64,000 nucleotides of DNA from Linnemannia elongata. Lineage: Eukaryota; Mortierellomycota; Mortierellomycetes; Mortierellales; Mortierellaceae. Location: contig JAXBDG010000022.1 of the NCBI GenBank assembly GCA_036320915.1, forward strand, positions 558,001 to 622,000, given 5' to 3'. Shown here piece after piece: positions 59,081-64,000 of the stretch (within the stretch, counting starts at the first letter, position 1; every line of letters begins with the position of its first letter). The translations under genes were made by a program, and so were the position numbers. The notes beneath the pieces are model-generated. The model saw only the letters and a list, made by a program, of their open reading frames with translations, searched no databases and was not told the origin of the DNA.

Positions 59081-60945
59081 GAGGCCGTCTTCTCCACTTT
59101 CAGGAGGCTTGGAGAGACATCACGAGCTCGTCATGGGTCAACAAAGTGATTCAGGAGGGTTATGCAATTATCTTCAACAAGCCACCCCCCTTACGACTAC
59201 CACCCCTTCACGCCCCCTTCAATTCGACAGAGGAGCAATCAGCCATCGACTCAGAGGTCCGATCTTTACTGGAAAAGAAGGCGATCGAAGAATGCAGGAA
59301 CGACAAAGGATTCTACTCCAGGATCTTTACTATCCCAAAGAAGACAGGCGACTTGCGACCAGTCTTGAACCTTCGCCCCTTGAACCAGTACATCACCGCT
59401 CCCAGATTCAAGATGGAAACGCTCTCAACAATCTGTCGCATGCTGAGACCCCACGACTGGCTGACCAGCATCGACTTGGCCGACGCATTCCTACACGTAC
59501 CGGTCACCCCAGCACACAGGAAGTACCTTCGATTCCGCTGGAACAACAAACTATACCAATTCAGGACGATCCCTTTCGGCCTTTCTCTATCCCCTCTCGT
59601 ATTCACCAAAGTTCTTCGACCAGTTCTCAAATGGGCAAGAACCAGAGGAATCCGTATCTCGGCTTACCTGGACGACTTACTGATTGCAGCATCGAGTCAG
59701 CAGGAGGCAGAGGAGCATACGAGAGCCGTGCGACAACAACTCGAACGATTGGGCTTTCTGATAAAGGAGAGCAAATCGACCTTGGTGCCGACCCAGTGCA
59801 TCGACCATCTCGGGTTCAGGATCGACACAAGAACCATGACCCTTTCAGTCCCAAGGAGCAAGGTTCGGGATCTCAGAAGAGAGGCAGAGAAACTACTGAG
59901 GAGCAAGGCGACAGCACTACGCAATCTGGCATCGTTTATCGGGAAAGCGATGGCGATGACAGCAGCCGTGTTTCCAGCCCGGCTTATGACTCGGCGGTTG
60001 ATTCAGGTCCAGAATCAGGCATTGGCGAACCAATGGAAGTGGACAGCGCAGGTCCACCTTACCGATCCAGCACTGGAGGAACTGGAGTGGTGGAGGACGC
60101 AATTGGCGGAGTGGAATGGACAGAGCTTTCTACCACACAAGACCGATATGGACGTTTACACCGACGCATCCGACAACCATTGGGGACTAGTAATGGACGA
60201 GACAACAATCTCTCAGCCATGGACGAAGGAGGAGCAGGACCACCATATCAACTGGAAGGAGTTGAGGGTCATATGGCATCTGGTTCACCTTCCGGAAGCG
60301 CAAGGACGCTCCATCAACATCGTGTGCGACAGCACGACAACAATCGCACACATCAACAGGTTCGGCGGGACGCGATCGTCGACACTGATGAACCTCACCT
60401 CCGACGTCTGGACGTACTGTCTACGGACGAACACTCGATTGAAGACAACCTACGTTCCGTCAGCATTCAATCCCGCGGACGCGCCGTCCAGAAGAATGAT
60501 CACTCAACTCGAGTGGTCAATCAGCCCTACATTTTTCAACCAGCTGGAAGAAAAGTGGGGCGTACACGATATCGACCTCTTCGCCTCACCAGAAAACGCC
60601 AAGGTTTCACGGTTCGTCTCTTGGAAGCCAGACCGCGCAGCAGTGGCACACGACTCTCTTCGTCTGAGTTGGACGGGAATGGGCCGCGTCTACGCCTGTC
60701 CCCCCTGGAACTTGATCCCTCTTGTTCTACAGAAGATCCAACAAGACAAGATCCAGGCAACGGTGATAACTCCCTTTTGGCCCAGCATGTTGTGGTTCCC
60801 AACAATAGCAGGGATGGCGATCTCGAAGCCGATGCCGATACCCCGGGACATGGTTCTTCCCGCGCCCGGAAACAGTCCTCACGTTCTGGCACGAAATCCC
60901 TTGTGGTCTCTCGCGGCATGGAACGTCGACGGCAACAAGCAATAG
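59032..60945 (+). CDS. DIRS-like ORF2: reverse transcriptase, RNase H, methyltransferase-like domain
   Basis: The frame opens after a stop at 59029-59031, overlapping the end of ORF1, and lacks an early ATG. It encodes about 637 residues. The N-terminus VGGRLLHFQEAWRDITSSSW is the usual DIRS RT entry. RT motifs follow: FTIPKKTGDLRPVLNLRPLN, SIDLADAFLHVPV, IPFGLSLSP and the catalytic YLDDLL. RNase H has the acidic set in DVYTDASDNHWG, NWKELRVI, IVCDSTTT and NPADAPSR. The C-terminal part (DIDLFASPENAKVSRFVSW, VYACPPWNLIPLVL, TPFWPSMLWFP) is the methyltransferase-like (DAM/MT) segment that marks DIRS elements. No frame disruption is seen. Translation probably needs -1 frameshifting or re-initiation. 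Confidence 0.92.
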   Translation, partial: KRRRTGKRRRGEGWPVGGRLLHFQEAWRDITSSSWVNKVIQEGYAIIFNKPPPLRLPPLHAPFNSTEEQSAIDSEVRSLLEKKAIEECRNDKGFYSRIFTIPKKTGDLRPVLNLRPLNQYITAPRFKMETLSTICRMLRPHDWLTSIDLADAFLHVPVTPAHRKYLRFRWNNKLYQFRTIPFGLSLSPLVFTKVLRPVLKWARTRGIRISAYLDDLLIAASSQQEAEEHTRAVRQQLERLGFLIKESKSTLVPTQCIDHLGFRIDTRTMTLSVPRSKVRDLRREAEKLLRSKATALRNLASFIGKAMAMTAAVFPARLMTRRLIQVQNQALANQWKWTAQVHLTDPALEELEWWRTQLAEWNGQSFLPHKTDMDVYTDASDNHWGLVMDETTISQPWTKEEQDHHINWKELRVIWHLVHLPEAQGRSINIVCDSTTTIAHINRFGGTRSSTLMNLTSDVWTYCLRTNTRLKTTYVPSAFNPADAPSRRMITQLEWSISPTFFNQLEEKWGVHDIDLFASPENAKVSRFVSWKPDRAAVAHDSLRLSWTGMGRVYACPPWNLIPLVLQKIQQDKIQATVITPFWPSMLWFPTIAGMAISKPMPIPRDMVLPAPGNSPHVLARNPLWSLAAWNVDGNKQ

Positions 60946-61913
60946 CAGCAGGAGCAGACAACAACGTTCTTTCGATTTTGTTTGACTCACCCAGCAGCAG
61001 ACAACTGGACAAAAGCTACAGCTCAGCCCAGACAGCATTTATAAACTGGATGGAGTATCTGGACCGGGATCCTTTCCACCCAGAGAATATGGATGTCTTG
61101 AATTTCTTGGCCTACGGGATCATCGAGTTGAAATGGAAGCCAGCAACCCTCAAGACCAACAAGTCCGCCCTCTTTAAGATGTTCGACCAAGACATCGTCG
61201 CAAGAATAACAAGCGATAGTCGTTTCCAGGACTTTATGAGACTGGCAACACAACGGGGCGTCAAGCGACTCAGGAGCAACCACATTGACCTTACTCCAGT
61301 CATACGATACCTTCGTGCACTTGGCAACAACAAGTCCATGTCCGTCACCAACCTTACCAAGAAGCTGTGTTGGTTATTAGCCACCTGTGGGTTTCTTCGC
61401 CCGGACGACCTCAGATGTACTGATGCAAGAGCCTCACGCGTTATCAAGGGAAATCTCGAGTTGATGGTTCTCTTCCCCAAGGAAACAAGGCAAGGTCAGA
61501 AGATCATCAAGCCGGTCGTCATTTATCCCCACCCGGACGAAGCCCTCTGCCCGGTCAAGGCCTTCATCGAGTATCGCAACAGAACACAAGCAGGCGATCG
61601 TGCAATTGCACACCCCAAGGATCCTTCAAGACTCTACACCCCTCTTATCCGCTATGTCCGCGACAAGACCGCTGCCACGGGCACCGACCGGATCTCCAAC
61701 CATATCAAGGAGATCATGCAGCTCGTTCCACGGAACCAAGACGAGCCCCCCTTCAAGGCACGCGCGGTGGGCGCTACACAAGCCCTTTTGAAAGGGGTAC
61801 CGGTCGATGATGTCATGGTACACGGAAACTGGTCCTCCCCCATGATCGTGGACTCGTTCTACCGTCTGTCCCGATCTCTTGCAAGCAACTTTACCAAGGT
61901 GGTGTTGTCTTGA
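60918..61913 (+). CDS. DIRS-like ORF3, tyrosine recombinase
   Basis: The recombinase that would integrate the circular cDNA is encoded from an ATG at 60918 (MERRRQQAIAAG), overlapping ORF2 by 28 nt in the -1 register, for about 331 residues. An N-terminal SAM-like core-binding region (SYSSAQTAFINWMEYL) precedes the catalytic domain. Catalytic positions seen are Arg in FLRPDDLRC, Arg in FKARAVGATQALLKGV, Trp in VHGNWSS and the nucleophile Tyr in DSFYRLSRS. The usual His of the HxxR box appears to be Phe (FKAR). The same frame is open far upstream, to 58131, but that part overlaps ORF1 and ORF2 and shows no recombinase sequence. Confidence 0.88.
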   Translation: MERRRQQAIAAGADNNVLSILFDSPSSRQLDKSYSSAQTAFINWMEYLDRDPFHPENMDVLNFLAYGIIELKWKPATLKTNKSALFKMFDQDIVARITSDSRFQDFMRLATQRGVKRLRSNHIDLTPVIRYLRALGNNKSMSVTNLTKKLCWLLATCGFLRPDDLRCTDARASRVIKGNLELMVLFPKETRQGQKIIKPVVIYPHPDEALCPVKAFIEYRNRTQAGDRAIAHPKDPSRLYTPLIRYVRDKTAATGTDRISNHIKEIMQLVPRNQDEPPFKARAVGATQALLKGVPVDDVMVHGNWSSPMIVDSFYRLSRSLASNFTKVVLS

Positions 61914-61961
61914 TTTTCTTTTCTTTTCTTTTTCTTTTTCTTTCCTTCTTTTCTCCCTCTG

Positions 61962-62064
61962 GATACACAGATGGAGTCCCTGGAAAGGAAGAATAATGAA
62001 AGGCGATGCCGAATGTAATGACGGCTAAAGCCTATTATTCGACATCTCCAGGGACTCCAGATGT
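61962..62064. repeat. Internal complementary region (ICR) of the DIRS-like element
   Basis: The first part (61962-61999) is the reverse complement of the left end of the element, about 57984-58021. The second part (about 61997-62064) is the reverse complement of the right end, about 62199-62266. They meet at ATT, so the ICR reproduces a right-end/left-end junction. This is the hallmark of DIRS elements. Confidence 0.9.
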
Positions 62065-62096
62065 CCCACCCATCCCACCCTGTTTCTCTGACAAGT

Positions 62097-62213
62097 GATA
62101 GAGAGCAAGTATCTGGAGGTCCCCCTTATATAGCCATGAGCACCCCTTTTTATTTTTATTTTTGAACAATCACGATAGCAATAAAGAAAGATACACACAT
62201 CTGGAGTCCCTGG
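62097..62213 (-). repeat. Right inverted terminal repeat of the DIRS-like element
   Basis: The 117-bp inverted partner of 57998-58114. Its TATA box faces inward on the minus strand. Sequence outside it (62214-62266) forms the right end copied in the ICR. Confidence 0.93.
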
Positions 62214-62266
62214 AGATGTCGAATAATAGGCTTTAGCCGTCATTACATTCGGCATCGCCTTTCATT

Positions 62267-63351
62267 TTCTTTCTTTCTCGTCTCTTTTTTGTTCATTTGA
62301 GAAATGGTCAAATGAAATCCAGTAATGTTACATATAATACCAGAATAAATAATATACTCAACTGCTAGCATCCATTCATTAAGCGAATTAGTACCATGAA
62401 TCCATGTCTACCTCCTGCATGCGAGTAATTCATCTCTTTGCATCTCCTCTTCGCACCAATAGAGCCTCCTACTCTTTCACCCCTGTTCTGATGCACCCTA
62501 TTTTCATTTCACCTGTTAACAAAGACACCCCAAAGTGAGCGGGAAATGTGGCTATGCGCAAGGCAATATCACAACATTCGATTTTCCCATATGTAAAATC
62601 CCGTCTCAGAAACACAGCCGTCTTTTTGTAAATACGTTTTGTTTTTCTTTTTGTTCAGTGACCATTAGTGTACTTTCTTCATTACCAGTGTCTGCTCACA
62701 TGGTCATGCCATTTAATATTTTGCACAGCCTTTACTTTTCCTATTATGGCGTCAAAGTAAGAAAGGGTGCTCTGATAAACCGAATGCCCTTTTTTTCGGT
62801 CGACACAGCCACAGGGTCGCGAAAAAGGCGATGCAATTTTCGCTCTTTCTTTTTTGCCTTCTAAAAAAAGACACTCAAACTAGCAACCTAGGAGACGCCT
62901 GCTTGCCTTTTACCAAAATTGCCATATTCCCATGGATACATGTAACATGTAGCATACAGCATGTACTTAGCGCCTATCAAATAAAGAGTCGCGCGGTCTG
63001 TCTGTTGCTATTTCGCCTCTCCGCCAGATGGCTGTGATGTATCCCGGCATTGAAAAGTGAGGTTCTCTGCGTTCTATTTTGCTATAGTATCTTTCCCTTT
63101 TGATAACCCCGTCTGCTTTTATGCCAGTTTTCGCCTGGCAGTTGGTTCCTTTAAAACAAGCATCCTTTTTCTTATTTTCCCTTTTTCACCTACTTTTTTA
63201 ACCTATAATAGAAGAACCTGCACTTCCTCTCACCTTTCTTCTCTTCCTTGTCTTGCACCTACAAAACTCCTTCACCTCTCCAAATTGGATCTTACGTCAC
63301 AACACCCAATCCTCCTCACCTATCCACAAGAAGGAAAAAGGAAAAAAAAGA
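62267..63351. other. Intergenic region between DIRS element and paralogue D
   Basis: About 1.1 kb of AT-rich then CT-rich sequence; the part from 63060 is a leader-like CT-rich stretch before paralogue D. Several short frames exist but none is convincing. Confidence 0.5.
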
Positions 63352-64000
63352 ATGTCATCGAGTAATCGCCCCATCCCGGTTTACAACCAAGCATGCATCG
63401 CCGCAGACAGTTCTCGTGCCCAAACCTCGTTCTACCTTGCAGGATCCTCACAACCTGGTCATTTGACCGTCGATTATTTCAACAACTTCCAATCGCCCCC
63501 GGCGCCCAACCCGGTCGCTGACCAGACGGATCAACTGGCTTGGGACACTAATGCAAAAAAGTCGTGTTTTACACGGCCTAATCAACAGCTTACCAATCCG
63601 TAAGTGTTGAGGCGGGTTGAGGAGAGAGAGAGATGAAGGCAGCGAAATGAAGAGGGAGAGAAAGGAAAGAAAGAAAGAGGGAGCGAAGTGAAGTGAAGTG
63701 AAAGAGATGGGGAGATGGGAGAGAAAGAGAGTAGAAAGGGAGAAAGATGAAAGAAGTGAAAAAAAGAGAGTGCGGGATAGAAGTAGAAAATGGAACGAAA
63801 TGGTCTTGCGTAAAGTAACTTCCCTTGGTCTCTGTTGGTAACACGCATCATTTTTTTTCTATTTTTCTCCTCCCAAAGTGGTATCTATATTGTTCAATTC
63901 GGGGTTGGTTCTACGTACATGGCCCTCGCACAAACCAACAACATCGTCTCGAACTCACTCGCCTTTCAAGATATTAGTCTTCCTTACCCCAAACTCTTTG
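63352..64000 (+). CDS. Paralogue D: N-terminal part of fourth family member (runs off window end)
   Basis: The ATG at 63352 opens exon 1 (63352-63599). An in-phase intron with a GA-rich interior leads to exon 2 from 63879 to the window edge. The 124 residues seen match the family: PVYNQACIAADSSRAQTSFY, YLAGSSQPGHLTVDYF, WDTNAKKSCFTRP and GIYIVQFGVGSTYMALAQ. Compared with A-C, D has an extra intron that splits the first exon just before the VQFG motif. The membrane segment and tail lie beyond the window. No signal peptide is visible here either. Confidence 0.72.

Larger units (their letters stand above)
57984..62266 (+). mobile_element. Complete DIRS-like tyrosine-recombinase retrotransposon
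   Basis: The element has the diagnostic DIRS plan: inverted terminal repeats, three ORFs in the order gag-like, RT/RNase H/methyltransferase-like and tyrosine recombinase, and an internal complementary region (ICR) near the right end. It is about 4.28 kb and bounded on both sides by the trinucleotide ATT (57984-57986 and 62264-62266). The ICR joins sequences complementary to the extreme left and right ends across the same ATT, as expected for a circular-intermediate junction. All three ORFs are open, catalytic RT and RNase H residues are present, and the two terminal repeats differ at only two adjacent bases. This points to a recent, possibly still competent copy. It lies between paralogues C and D with no target-site duplication of the DDE-integrase kind. 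Confidence 0.93.

Noticed and set aside
57984..62266. LTR (Ty3/gypsy) retrotransposon
   Set aside because: Terminal repeats are inverted, there is no aspartic protease or DDE integrase, and a tyrosine recombinase is present.

Overview
The window is nuclear DNA of a filamentous early-diverging fungus, most likely a Mortierella-type member of Mortierellomycota. This rests on the gene content (an intron-rich set of conserved fungal genes, a fungal neutral trehalase, a copper-radical glyoxal oxidase, ATP synthase subunit k, Dsc3, Gtr1), on short GT-AG introns of about 60-200 bp in nearly every gene, on long CT-rich leaders before start codons, and on an intact DIRS-type tyrosine-recombinase retrotransposon. 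The genus is an inference; no rDNA barcode is present, only a diverged 3' fragment of an LSU rRNA gene.

Layout. 1-20 kb: the 5' end of an unrecognised gene (-), an SLC41/MgtE Mg2+ transporter (+), neutral trehalase (+), EMC7 (-), a secreted glyoxal oxidase (-) and the meiotic MutS homologue MSH4 (+). 20.3-22.7 kb is an accessory island: a degenerate 85-bp tandem repeat, an orphan ORF, a small secreted six-cysteine protein matching the pacifastin inhibitor spacing, and an inverted LSU rRNA pseudogene fragment. 22.7-48.2 kb is a dense housekeeping block: SCY1-like pseudokinase (+), alpha-arrestin (-), a four-AT-hook protein (-), Trm82/WDR4 (+), ATP synthase subunit k (-), Gtr1/RagA (-), a two-repeat CsbD-like protein (+), Dbp5 helicase (+), Rad6/Ubc2 (-), Dsc3 (-) and a DHHC palmitoyltransferase (-).

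49.7-64 kb holds four same-strand paralogues (A-D; D runs off the end) of a single-pass membrane protein family I cannot name. Their ectodomains carry propeller-like repeats, the intron positions are conserved, and the cytoplasmic tails diverge. A complete DIRS-like element (57984-62266) sits between C and D. It has 117-bp inverted terminal repeats, a gag-like ORF1, RT/RNase H/methyltransferase-like ORF2, tyrosine recombinase ORF3, and an internal complementary region whose two halves pair with the two different element ends.

Several genes share cellular themes: ER quality control and membrane protein degradation (EMC7, Dsc3), trafficking and ubiquitin-directed endocytosis (SCY1-like, arrestin, palmitoyltransferase), nutrient signalling (Gtr1, arrestin, trehalase), and RNA export and modification (Dbp5, Trm82, and possibly the SCY1-like protein through tRNA export). 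The order looks like ordinary fungal gene order, not a functional cluster. The paralogue array with its DIRS insertion and the 20-22.7 kb island are the parts that look evolutionarily active.
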